From Betaproteobacteria bacterium (GTDB lineage: Bacteria; Pseudomonadota; Gammaproteobacteria; Burkholderiales; JAHFQX01): 64,000 nucleotides of DNA. This document shows positions 39,406-47,556 of the stretch, one piece after another (position 1 is the stretch's first letter; each line of letters begins with the position of its first letter). Where the stretch lies: assembly GCA_023259135.1 (NCBI GenBank), contig JAHFQX010000004.1, forward strand, positions 1-64,000, in the 5' to 3' direction. A model generated the notes under the pieces. It saw nothing but the letters and a program-made list of their open reading frames with translations. It did not search any database and was not told the origin of the DNA. The translations under genes were made by a program, and so were the position numbers.

Positions 39406-40622
39406 AGCCCCTGGAATTGTTTTTCGAGGCATTGCGGGCCATGGCCATCAACCCCTTGCGCACCGGGCTGGCCATGCTGGGGATGATCATCGGGGTGGGC
39501 GCGGTGGTCCTGATGCTGGCCATCGGCCAGGGCGCCCAAGTGACGGTGCGGGAGGCCATCGCCACCATGGGCGGCGATTTGTTCATCGTGCTGTCCGGCG
39601 CCACCACCACGGGGGGGCTGCGCACCGGCTCCGGGAGCGCTCCCACCCTGACCCTCGGGGATGCCGAGGCCCTGGGAACCTTGCCCAGCATCGAGGCATC
39701 GGCGCCGGTGCAGACCGGCATCGCCCAGATGACCCATGCTTCGTCGAACTGGAGCACGGTGGTCAACGGCGTAACCCCCGCCTATTTCTCGGCGCGCAGT
39801 TGGCCCGTGGAAATCGGCCAGCCCCTGGATGAATCCGATGTCCGCAACGCCTCTCGGACCGCGGTGCTGGGACAAACCGTGGTGGAAAACCTGTTCGCCG
39901 GGGAAAATCCGGTGGGCCAGATCATCAACATCAAGGGCAAGCCCTTCGTGGTGGCCGGGGTGCTGGCCCGCAAGGGCCAAAGCCTGGACGGACGGGATCA
40001 GGACGACACGGTGTTGGTGCCCATCAGTACCGCTCAGCGCCAATTGTTCGCCAACCCGTTTCCCGGCACGGTGCGGTTCATCATGGTGCGGGCCCGCTCC
40101 GAATTCAAGGACCGGGCGGATGCCGACATGGGTCAATTGCTGCGCCAGCGGCACCGCATCCAGGAAGGCCAGGAGGCCGATTTCGGGATCCGGGACTTGA
40201 GCGCCGCGGCCCAAAGCGCCGCCGCCAGCGCCCAGGCCATGTCGCTGATGCTGGGGGCCATCGCCTCCATATCCCTGGTGGTAGGGGGGATCGGCATCAT
40301 GAACGTGATGCTGATGTCGGTGACCGAGCGCACCCGCGAGATCGGCCTGCGCATGGCCATAGGGGCGCGCCGCCGGGACATCCTGGCCCAGTTTCTGGTG
40401 GAGGCGCTGCTGGTCTGCCTGCTGGGAGGGGCGGTGGGGACGGGGCTGGGGGTCGGAATCGCTTGGGGGGTGTCCCGCGTCGCGGAAATGGTCGTCGTGG
40501 TGACCGGATCCGCGCTGCTGTTGGCTTTCGGTTTCGCCGCCGCCACCGGCCTGTTTTTCGGCTATGCCCCGGCCCGCCGGGCGGCGCGCTTGCATCCGGT
40601 GGAAGCGCTCCGGCACGAGTAA
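39402..40622 (+). CDS. MacB-type ABC transporter permease
   Basis: MKPLELFFEALRAMAINPLRTGLAMLGMIIGVGAVVLMLAIGQGAQ; IGIMNVMLMSVTERTREIGLRMAIGARRRDILAQFLVEA. Confidence 0.92.
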   Translation: MKPLELFFEALRAMAINPLRTGLAMLGMIIGVGAVVLMLAIGQGAQVTVREAIATMGGDLFIVLSGATTTGGLRTGSGSAPTLTLGDAEALGTLPSIEASAPVQTGIAQMTHASSNWSTVVNGVTPAYFSARSWPVEIGQPLDESDVRNASRTAVLGQTVVENLFAGENPVGQIINIKGKPFVVAGVLARKGQSLDGRDQDDTVLVPISTAQRQLFANPFPGTVRFIMVRARSEFKDRADADMGQLLRQRHRIQEGQEADFGIRDLSAAAQSAAASAQAMSLMLGAIASISLVVGGIGIMNVMLMSVTERTREIGLRMAIGARRRDILAQFLVEALLVCLLGGAVGTGLGVGIAWGVSRVAEMVVVVTGSALLLAFGFAAATGLFFGYAPARRAARLHPVEALRHE

Positions 40623-40640
40623 TTCCAATGGGAATTTTTC
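40621..40640 (+). terminator. Putative terminator after the ABC permease gene
   Basis: AATTCC-AATG-GGAATT hairpin followed by TTTC. Confidence 0.5.
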
Positions 40641-40672
40641 GTGGGTTGGATTGGGCGAAGCCGTAACACAAC
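40641..40672. repeat. Degenerate REP-like element (GTGGGTTGGATTGGGCGAAGCCGTAACACAAC)
   Basis: Matches the common intergenic GTAGGTTGGG...GCGAAGC...CCCAAC palindrome type; single copy seen. Confidence 0.45.
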
Positions 40673-40683
40673 GCGGAGCGGGG

Positions 40684-42339
40684 CTACTGCCCCCCAAGCT
40701 CCCGGTAACGGTCGCAGGCGGTGGGCATTTCCAGTTGGCAGGCTGTTCGGAAGTCTTGCCGGGCCCCCGGCCGGTCTCCCAGCGCCAGCCGGCTGATGCC
40801 GCGGCCCAGGTAGCTCTTGCGGTTGTCGGGCAGTAGGCCCAGGGCCGCGTCGAACTCCGCCAAGGCTTCCGGATGCCGCCCCAGCTCCGCCAGCACCACC
40901 GCCCGGTTGTGATGAATGTGGCCGTCCTTGGAATTGATTTTAAAGGCCGCATCGTAGTCCGCCAGGGCCTCGTCGAAGCGGCGCAGGCGCTGGTATTCGA
41001 CTCCCCGGTTGTAAAGGATGCGCTCGGTTCCCGGCGGGTTGGCGCGGCGCTGGGCCAGAATCGCGGCGTCGTCCCAGAGCAGCAGCGGATGGGAGAAGGT
41101 CCGCAGCCGGTCCGCCGCCGCCAGGGCCAGCAGCGCCGCCGCGATGCCGACCACCCAGCGGCTACGGACGGCCCCCAACGGGGCCAGGATCCAGGGCAAC
41201 GCGGCCAGCGCTCCGCCCATCCACAGATAACCGCGATACAGCACGAAGGGTTCCTGAATCCTGACGGCGGCCAGCTCGGTGGCGAACAGCAGCCAAGGGA
41301 ACAGCAGGGCGAAACCCAGCAGCCGGAGTTTCTCGGTGCGCAGCAGCAGCCCCATCGCCGTTACGCCGAACGCGACGAAGCCCGCCAGCCCCGCCACATA
41401 AGGCCAAGCCAGCAGGCTGGGAGCGAGGGGCTCCCGCATGTCCACCGACATCCAGTAGGGATAGGGAAACATCCACAGCCCGAGATACTTGAAGAACAAG
41501 GTGGCCTGGGTGGCGATGCTGGCGGCATAGGGGTTTCCGGAAGGAGCGCCCGGCATGGCCTCCAGCATACCTTGGGCGAAGGGTTCGTAGGATGCGCCCA
41601 ACAGGCCCTTGATTTTGAGCACCATGAATCCGGCGATGATGCCGTAAGCAAGGAATGCTCCCCAAGGGATGCGCCGCGCCGCGCCGGCGGGCAGCAAGGC
41701 GGTCAGAGCCAAGGCTACGGCGGGAACCATGATGGCGTGCTCTTTGGAGAACAGCGCGAAAAAATACCCGGCCACGGCGGCGGCGAACCATTTTGTTTTG
41801 CCGGTAGTCAGTCCCCGCCAGTGGAACAGCAAGGTCAGCCAGGCTCCCAAGGTGGCCATGACGGTGCTGCGCTGGGTCAGATAGGCCACCGCGTAGACCG
41901 AAACCGGATGCAGCAGGAACAGCAAGGCGCAGCAAAAAGCCCAAGCGTCGGGGGACAGCGTCGAATCGGAGCGGAATCCGAAGGAGGGAAGCGGCGCCGC
42001 GGCGAACAATTGCCGCAGCAGGGCGAATAAAGCGATTCCCACCCCGCCGTGCAGCAGCAGATTCCCCAGCCGGAACCAGATGAGGTCCTGGCCCAGCCCG
42101 TTCCAGGTCCAGCCGAAGCTGGCATAGGCAAACCAGCGCCGGCCGAAATCGAACAGCGCGCCGGCGGCCGCCGGGGCCTTGCCGTCGAAGAAATACATGT
42201 CGTCGAAGACCAGCGGGCTCCATAGAAAAGGCCCATAGAGCAAGGCCGCGGCCAGCAGAAGCAGTCCCGCCCAGCGGAAAAAGGGGCGGCGTGACGGGCC
42301 GGAAGCGGGCAGCGGTGTTGCGGCGGGTTGGAAGGGCAT
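40684..42339 (-). CDS. Polytopic membrane protein with C-terminal TPRs (TMTC/PMT-like putative glycosyltransferase)
   Basis: Many hydrophobic helices, PLVFDDMYFFDG luminal motif, then TPRs LAEFDAALGLLPDNRKSYLGRGISRLALGD. Confidence 0.75.
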   Translation of the reverse strand: MPFQPAATPLPASGPSRRPFFRWAGLLLLAAALLYGPFLWSPLVFDDMYFFDGKAPAAAGALFDFGRRWFAYASFGWTWNGLGQDLIWFRLGNLLLHGGVGIALFALLRQLFAAAPLPSFGFRSDSTLSPDAWAFCCALLFLLHPVSVYAVAYLTQRSTVMATLGAWLTLLFHWRGLTTGKTKWFAAAVAGYFFALFSKEHAIMVPAVALALTALLPAGAARRIPWGAFLAYGIIAGFMVLKIKGLLGASYEPFAQGMLEAMPGAPSGNPYAASIATQATLFFKYLGLWMFPYPYWMSVDMREPLAPSLLAWPYVAGLAGFVAFGVTAMGLLLRTEKLRLLGFALLFPWLLFATELAAVRIQEPFVLYRGYLWMGGALAALPWILAPLGAVRSRWVVGIAAALLALAAADRLRTFSHPLLLWDDAAILAQRRANPPGTERILYNRGVEYQRLRRFDEALADYDAAFKINSKDGHIHHNRAVVLAELGRHPEALAEFDAALGLLPDNRKSYLGRGISRLALGDRPGARQDFRTACQLEMPTACDRYRELGGQ

Positions 42340-42398
42340 GGGAGGATCTCTAAAAATTCTCCGCTTTTACGGGCGCGAACGGTGTCTTGGTATTCAAG

Positions 42399-42704
42399 CT
42401 ACTGTTTCTGGGCCAATCGCAGCACCAGTTCCCGGGTGCGGGTTTCCACGAACGCTTCCGTGTAACCCCGCTCCTTCAAGCCCCATTTGAAGGCGTTGCC
42501 CAGCCGAGCCTTGCCTAGCAGGCCGAGCCGGCGTTCGCGCCGGAACTTGGCGGCCCGCAGATAGGTTTCCTCCAGGGCGGCGGCGAGCCGCTTGGATTGC
42601 CGCGCCTGGCCGTCGGGGGGCGGGCAGCGCTTGGCCAGATCGGCCACCAACACTTGGGCGAATGCCTCGATGTCCTGGCGGAAAAGCTTGGCGAAAATGT
42701 TCAT
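42399..42704 (-). CDS. Conserved-looking hypothetical protein, very basic
   Basis: 101-aa ORF MNIFAKLFRQDIEAFAQVLVADLAKRCPP...LRAAKFRRERRLGLLGKARLGNAFKWGLKERGY; located between pilA and the TPR membrane protein. Confidence 0.65.
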   Translation of the reverse strand: MNIFAKLFRQDIEAFAQVLVADLAKRCPPPDGQARQSKRLAAALEETYLRAAKFRRERRLGLLGKARLGNAFKWGLKERGYTEAFVETRTRELVLRLAQKQ

Positions 42705-42781
42705 GGCCGCTACGCAAAAGAACCGATCATAGCAATTTTCCCGGTCTCGGCGGGCAGGCCGGAGCTGTGAAACCCGCCCAT

Positions 42782-42803
42782 AAAAAACCCCTCCGAAGAG
42801 GGG
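42782..42803 (-). terminator. Intrinsic terminator downstream of pilA
   Basis: Minus strand CCCCTC-TTCG-GAGGGG-TTTTTT, perfect stem with UUCG loop and T-tract. Confidence 0.93.
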
Positions 42804-42824
42804 CTCTGCGAGGCATGGGGCTAT

Positions 42825-43253
42825 TTAGCACTTGATGCCGCGAGAGGCATCGCATGCGCTGCCGGTCAGGGACCAAGCGATGGCCGGGGTGCCCAGGGTG
42901 GGGGTCATGGTCAGGGCCATGTTGGTGCCGGCGGCGGTGGTGGCTTCCAGGGTGGGGGCGGAAATCACTCCGTCGGTCACCGTGACGCCGCCAGTGATGT
43001 ATTTGATGCTGCCCGCCGCGGAAGAAGCCGGCACGCCGTTGGAGCCGTTGGTGCAGCCGGTCAGGGTTCCCAGTTCCTGGGCGCACATGGCCACCGCGGT
43101 CTTCAGGGATCCCAGGCCGGTCAGAGCGCCCGCCGCCTTGGTGCGCTGGGTGTAGTCCTGGTAAGCCGGGATGGCCACCGCCGCCAGAATGCCGATGATC
43201 GCCACTACGATCATCAATTCGATCAAGGTAAAGCCTTTTTGCAGTTGTTTCAT
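42825..43253 (-). CDS. pilA: Type IV major pilin-like protein
   Basis: [45 protein letters not shown]-terminal Cys loop [10 protein letters not shown]. Confidence 0.95.
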   Translation of the reverse strand: MKQLQKGFTLIELMIVVAIIGILAAVAIPAYQDYTQRTKAAGALTGLGSLKTAVAMCAQELGTLTGCTNGSNGVPASSAAGSIKYITGGVTVTDGVISAPTLEATTAAGTNMALTMTPTLGTPAIAWSLTGSACDASRGIKC

Positions 43254-43312
43254 GATGAAGCTCCCGTGAAAGTTGGAAAAGCATCCGGAAAGACCCGGAC
43301 TGAGGCCGGCGC

Positions 43313-43328
43313 TGCAATTATTGTGCCA
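43313..43328 (-). promoter_or_regulatory. Sigma-54 (RpoN) -24/-12 promoter of pilA
   Basis: Minus strand TGGCACAATAATTGCA: GG-N10-GC spacing and full TGGCAC/TTGCA consensus, about 60 bp upstream of the pilA ATG. Confidence 0.9.
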
Positions 43329-43474
43329 TTACTGCCGAAGCTCCCGAGGGCCCGGCCGCTAAGGTCCCCCAGAAGGGGCAAGCCGGGCTACGCCGGAGGG
43401 GGTTGGCGGGCCCTGTGCGGCGTAGCCGCTTGCTGGGGGGATGGGCAAGAGATGGCATAAAGTGACGAACTGCG

Positions 43475-45529
43475 TCAGTTTATGGTTTCCTGGACGGGAG
43501 TCGCGGTTCGTTCCGCCACCCAGCGTTCCAGTTCTTGGCGCAAGCGGGCAATGACCGGCTCCCACTGGCCCGGCGCCTCCTGGCGGAAAATCCGCAGGGT
43601 CGGATACCAGGGGCTGTCTTCCCGGTCCAGCAGCCAGCGCCAGCAGCCGTCGAAGCGGGACAGCATCCAGGTGGGCTTGCCCAGGGCTCCCGCCAGGTGG
43701 GCCATCGAGGTATCCACGGTGATGACGAGGTCCAGGTGGGCGGCCAGCGCCGCGGTATCGGCGAAATCCGTCACTTCGTCCATCCAATCGAGCATGGCGC
43801 GGGCCTCCGCAACCTCGGGCCGCTGTTGGGCCGGGGTGCCTTTTTGCAGGCTGACCCAGGAAATGCCGGGGATGGAAAAAAGCGGGACGAGCTGGTCCAG
43901 CCGCAGGCTGCGCCGGCGGTCCACCCGGTGGGCGTCCGGCAGGTTCTTGCGGGCTTCCCCGGCCCACACCAGCCCGACCCGCGGGCCCCCGGAGGGGGGC
44001 AAGCGCTTACCCCATTGGGCGGTCCGTTCCGGGGCCGGGAACAGATACGGCACGGCGGCGGGAATAGTTTCCAGGGTGGTGCCCAGAACCAGGGGCAAGC
44101 TCAGCAGGGGGCACTGGAGGTCGAATTTCGGCAGCGGCTCCCCTTCCGCGAGTACCGCGGCCGGCCCTGGCACGGTGGCCAGCAGGCGCTTCAAGGGCGG
44201 CTGGCATTCCAGCAGAACCCGCCCGCCCTGCTTCGCCACCAAGGCGGCGTAGCGCACGAATTGCAGGGTGTCGCCAAATCCTTGCTCGGCCCAGAGCAGC
44301 AGGGTTTTTCCCTGCAAGGGGCCCCCGTCCCAGCGGGGCTCGCGGAACTCGCGGGGATAGACGCGCAGCCGCCGGGTTTCCTGCCAGCGGGCTTCGTATT
44401 CCGGCCACCCTTCCCGATAACGTCCTTGTAACAACAAGGCCGTGGCGTAGTTGAAGCGGGCCAGATGGAAATCCGGGTCCAGTTTCAAGGCCCGGCTGTA
44501 GCAGGCGATGGCTTCGTCTACCCGCCGCTGGGATTGAAAAGCGATTCCCAGGTTATTGTGGGGGGCTGCATTATTAGGCTGGAGGGTGATCGCTTTTTGA
44601 AAGTATTCGATTGCGACGTGGTATTGACCTTCGTCCCAAAGCGCGCTTCCCAGGTTGTTATAAACGTCCCACATCTTCGGATTGAGGGCCAGGGCTTTCC
44701 GGTAATGGGCAATAGCGTCAGCCGAAGCGCCTTGGTCCCGCAAGGCGTTGCCCAGGTTGTTGTGGACGGCATCCAGTTCGGGGTTGCCTTGTAGCGCCAG
44801 GCGATAGCAGGCGATGGCGTCGGCCGTCTTGCCTTGATCCCGCAGGGCGTTGCCCAGATTGTTGTGGGCAGCGTAAAGGTCCGGCTTGATTTCCAGGGCC
44901 CGCCGGAAACAGGCCACCGCCTCGTCGAGCCTATCCAGTTCGGAAAGCACCAAGCCCAAATTATTGTGGGCCTCGAAAAGCCGGGGCTCCAGTTCGAGGG
45001 CCTGCCGGAAGCAGGCTTCGGCGGCGGCCCATTGACGCTGATCCATGAGGATATCGCCCAGCCGGCGGTGGGCTGGGGCAAAATCGGGGGCGTGGATCAA
45101 GGCCCGCCGATAGCAAGCCGCGGCTTTTTCTTGCTCCCCTTGATCGGCATGAAGATTTCCTAGATTGAAATAGGCTTGGTACAGATCGGGCTTGAGCGCC
45201 AGGGCGGCCTCGAAACACGCCTTGGCTTCATCGGGCCGTCCCAGGTCGACCAGCGCCAGCCCCAGATTGTTGTGGGCCCGATAAGCCGTCGGCTTGAGGG
45301 CCAGCGCCTTGCGGAAGCCGGCGGCCGCGGCTTCCAGTTGTCCCAGATCCTGTTGGGTGTCGGCGAGCCGGTACCAGGCTTCCCACCAGCCCGGAGCCCG
45401 GGCCACTGCCCGCCGGAAACGCCGGAGGGCTTCTTCCGGATTGGCGATCCGCTGCGCCCCCCCCTGCCGTATTTGCCAGCGGGCCGCCAGCTTGGCCATG
45501 CCGGGAATCTTTTCTAAAAAGCCGATCAT
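43475..45529 (-). CDS. TPR protein with C-terminal glycosyltransferase family 9-like domain
   Basis: About 10 TPRs (AHNNLGNALRDQGKTADAIACYR...), then LLLWAEQGFGDTLQFVRYAALVAKQGGRVLLECQPPLKRLL, DLVITVDTSMAHLAGALGKPTWML. Confidence 0.88.
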   Translation of the reverse strand: MIGFLEKIPGMAKLAARWQIRQGGAQRIANPEEALRRFRRAVARAPGWWEAWYRLADTQQDLGQLEAAAAGFRKALALKPTAYRAHNNLGLALVDLGRPDEAKACFEAALALKPDLYQAYFNLGNLHADQGEQEKAAACYRRALIHAPDFAPAHRRLGDILMDQRQWAAAEACFRQALELEPRLFEAHNNLGLVLSELDRLDEAVACFRRALEIKPDLYAAHNNLGNALRDQGKTADAIACYRLALQGNPELDAVHNNLGNALRDQGASADAIAHYRKALALNPKMWDVYNNLGSALWDEGQYHVAIEYFQKAITLQPNNAAPHNNLGIAFQSQRRVDEAIACYSRALKLDPDFHLARFNYATALLLQGRYREGWPEYEARWQETRRLRVYPREFREPRWDGGPLQGKTLLLWAEQGFGDTLQFVRYAALVAKQGGRVLLECQPPLKRLLATVPGPAAVLAEGEPLPKFDLQCPLLSLPLVLGTTLETIPAAVPYLFPAPERTAQWGKRLPPSGGPRVGLVWAGEARKNLPDAHRVDRRRSLRLDQLVPLFSIPGISWVSLQKGTPAQQRPEVAEARAMLDWMDEVTDFADTAALAAHLDLVITVDTSMAHLAGALGKPTWMLSRFDGCWRWLLDREDSPWYPTLRIFRQEAPGQWEPVIARLRQELERWVAERTATPVQETIN

Positions 45530-47556
45530 CGGGTTTTTTCCCCGGTATTGGATTCATTCGTCAGCCATGAGCGGTAAAGATTTTCCAGGCCGCCGACGAA
45601 CCGGGTCCCATCCAGCAAGGGGGAAGCTGCCAAGCGGGGGCGCAAGGCGCGGCGCCATTCCGCCAGGGTCGGGAGGTCGGCGGCGAGGGTCTGGCCGATC
45701 CGCGCGTAGCCGTCGGCATCCTCGGCGATCCAGGCTTCGAGACCGGCGGCGCGGAGGAGGGAGGCCCCCATCCGGGAAGCATGCCGCCGCCCCGGCCAGG
45801 TGATCACCGGCACCCCCATCCACAGGGCTTCGCAGGTGGTGGCGGCGCCGCCGTAGGGGTGGGTGTCCAGGGCGATGTCCACTTCCCGGTAGGCCGACAG
45901 GTGGGCGTGCCGGGTCGAGACCCAGGCCGACAAGCCGATCCGCTCCGGAGCGACGCCCTCGGCCTCGAACAAATCGAGGACGGCTTTCCGCAAGGCCGGA
46001 TCCGCCAGGCTCTGAGCTTTCAGAATCAGGCGGGAGCGGGGCACGCCCCGCAAAATCCTGGCCCACAGCCGCAGCAACTCCGGGTGGATCTTGGCGAAGT
46101 TGCCGAAGCAGCCGAAGCTCACGAAGCCTTGAGCCAGGGCCGGACTGGGTCCCGGCTGCGGCGCGTCTGCCGCGGGCCGATAGCAGAAATAACTGCCGGG
46201 CAGCCGGGCCAGGGTTTCGGTGCCGAGACGATCCGCTTCGCCTGCCGGATCGGCGACGCCGTCGGTGATGCGGTAATCCATGTTGAAAAGCCCGGTGGTG
46301 TTGGGGTAACCCAGGTAGCTGGCCTGGATGGGCGCCGCCCGCCGAGCGAAAACCCGCAGCCGGTTGCCGGCGGTATGGCCCGCCAAATCCACCAGAATCC
46401 CCACTCCGTCCCGGCGGATGCGATCCCATAGCGCATCGTCGCTCATCCCGGCGCAGGCCACCCATTGATGGCCGGTGCTCATCAAGCGCCGGCTGACGGC
46501 ATCGGGGGCGCCGTGTACATCATAGCAATAGATCTCGAATTGGCGGCGGTCGTGATGCCGCAGAATGGGCTCGATGAAATAAGCGACGCTGTGCTCCCGA
46601 AAATCCGCCGAGACATAGCCTACCCGTACCGGGATTGCGGAGGCTGGGGGCGCGGCTTTGGATGGGGCAGTTTCTTGCTCCAGCCAAGCGCCAAATTCCC
46701 GATGGGCGGCGAAAATTTGCTCCTCGCTCCATCGAGGGGCGTAGTTGGCCGCCAGCAACCGGTTGCTGCGGGGCTCCGCCCAGTCGGGGCGCAGTGCCGC
46801 AGCCTGTTCGAAGGCGGCAATGGCCGCTTCCACCCGTCCTTGCGGGAGCAAGGCGTTGCCCAGGTTGTAGTGGAACACCGCGTTGTCGGGCCGGTGCGCC
46901 AGCAATTCCCGGTAGCAGGCTTCGGCCCCGCCATAGTTTCCCTGGGCGCCCAGCGCCATCCCCAGGTTGCTGCGGGCCTCCAGAAAGTCCGGTTGAATTT
47001 CCGCCGCCCGCCGGAAATGATGTTCGGCTTCGGCTAGGCGCTCGGCATCGTGGAGCAGATTGCCCAGCAAAAAATGCAGCCGGGAGTTTTGCGGGTCCTC
47101 TTGCAGGGCTTGCCGGTAAAGGGGCTCGGCCTCGTCGGCGCGCCCCAGGTCGGCCAGGGCCCGGGCCAGACCCTCCCGCGCCGGGGCGAGCGCCGGCTCC
47201 GCCTCCAGGGCTTGCCGGAAACAGGCCGCCGCTTCCTCAAGCCGGCCCTGAGCCCGCACTACGTTGCCCAGGTTGTAGTGGAGTGGGGCGATGGCCGGAG
47301 CCAGGGCCACCGCCCGGCGAAACGCCGCTTCCGCCTCCGCCGTCCGGCCCGCCGCCTGACAGGCCAAGCCCATGCCGTTGTGGGCCTCGAAGCCGCCGGG
47401 GAAAAGCGCCGCCGCTTCCCGGAAGCGGGCCTGGGCTTCGGCGTGCCGGCCGGCGCCGCGCAGCGCTTCCCCTGCGGCGCAGAGATTTTCATAGAGGGAC
47501 GGGGGCGCCTGTTTGACCCCCAAGACTTCCCGGATGATTTTGAGCAATAAGCTCAT
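45526..47556 (-). CDS. TPR + OGT-like (SPINDLY-type) glycosyltransferase
   Basis: TPRs, then VRVGYVSADFREHSVAYFIEPILRHHD, ILVDLAGHTAGNRLRVFARRAAPIQASYLGYPNTTGL, DIALDTHPYGGAATTCEALWMGVPVITWPG. Confidence 0.93.
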   Translation of the reverse strand: MSLLLKIIREVLGVKQAPPSLYENLCAAGEALRGAGRHAEAQARFREAAALFPGGFEAHNGMGLACQAAGRTAEAEAAFRRAVALAPAIAPLHYNLGNVVRAQGRLEEAAACFRQALEAEPALAPAREGLARALADLGRADEAEPLYRQALQEDPQNSRLHFLLGNLLHDAERLAEAEHHFRRAAEIQPDFLEARSNLGMALGAQGNYGGAEACYRELLAHRPDNAVFHYNLGNALLPQGRVEAAIAAFEQAAALRPDWAEPRSNRLLAANYAPRWSEEQIFAAHREFGAWLEQETAPSKAAPPASAIPVRVGYVSADFREHSVAYFIEPILRHHDRRQFEIYCYDVHGAPDAVSRRLMSTGHQWVACAGMSDDALWDRIRRDGVGILVDLAGHTAGNRLRVFARRAAPIQASYLGYPNTTGLFNMDYRITDGVADPAGEADRLGTETLARLPGSYFCYRPAADAPQPGPSPALAQGFVSFGCFGNFAKIHPELLRLWARILRGVPRSRLILKAQSLADPALRKAVLDLFEAEGVAPERIGLSAWVSTRHAHLSAYREVDIALDTHPYGGAATTCEALWMGVPVITWPGRRHASRMGASLLRAAGLEAWIAEDADGYARIGQTLAADLPTLAEWRRALRPRLAASPLLDGTRFVGGLENLYRSWLTNESNTGEKTR

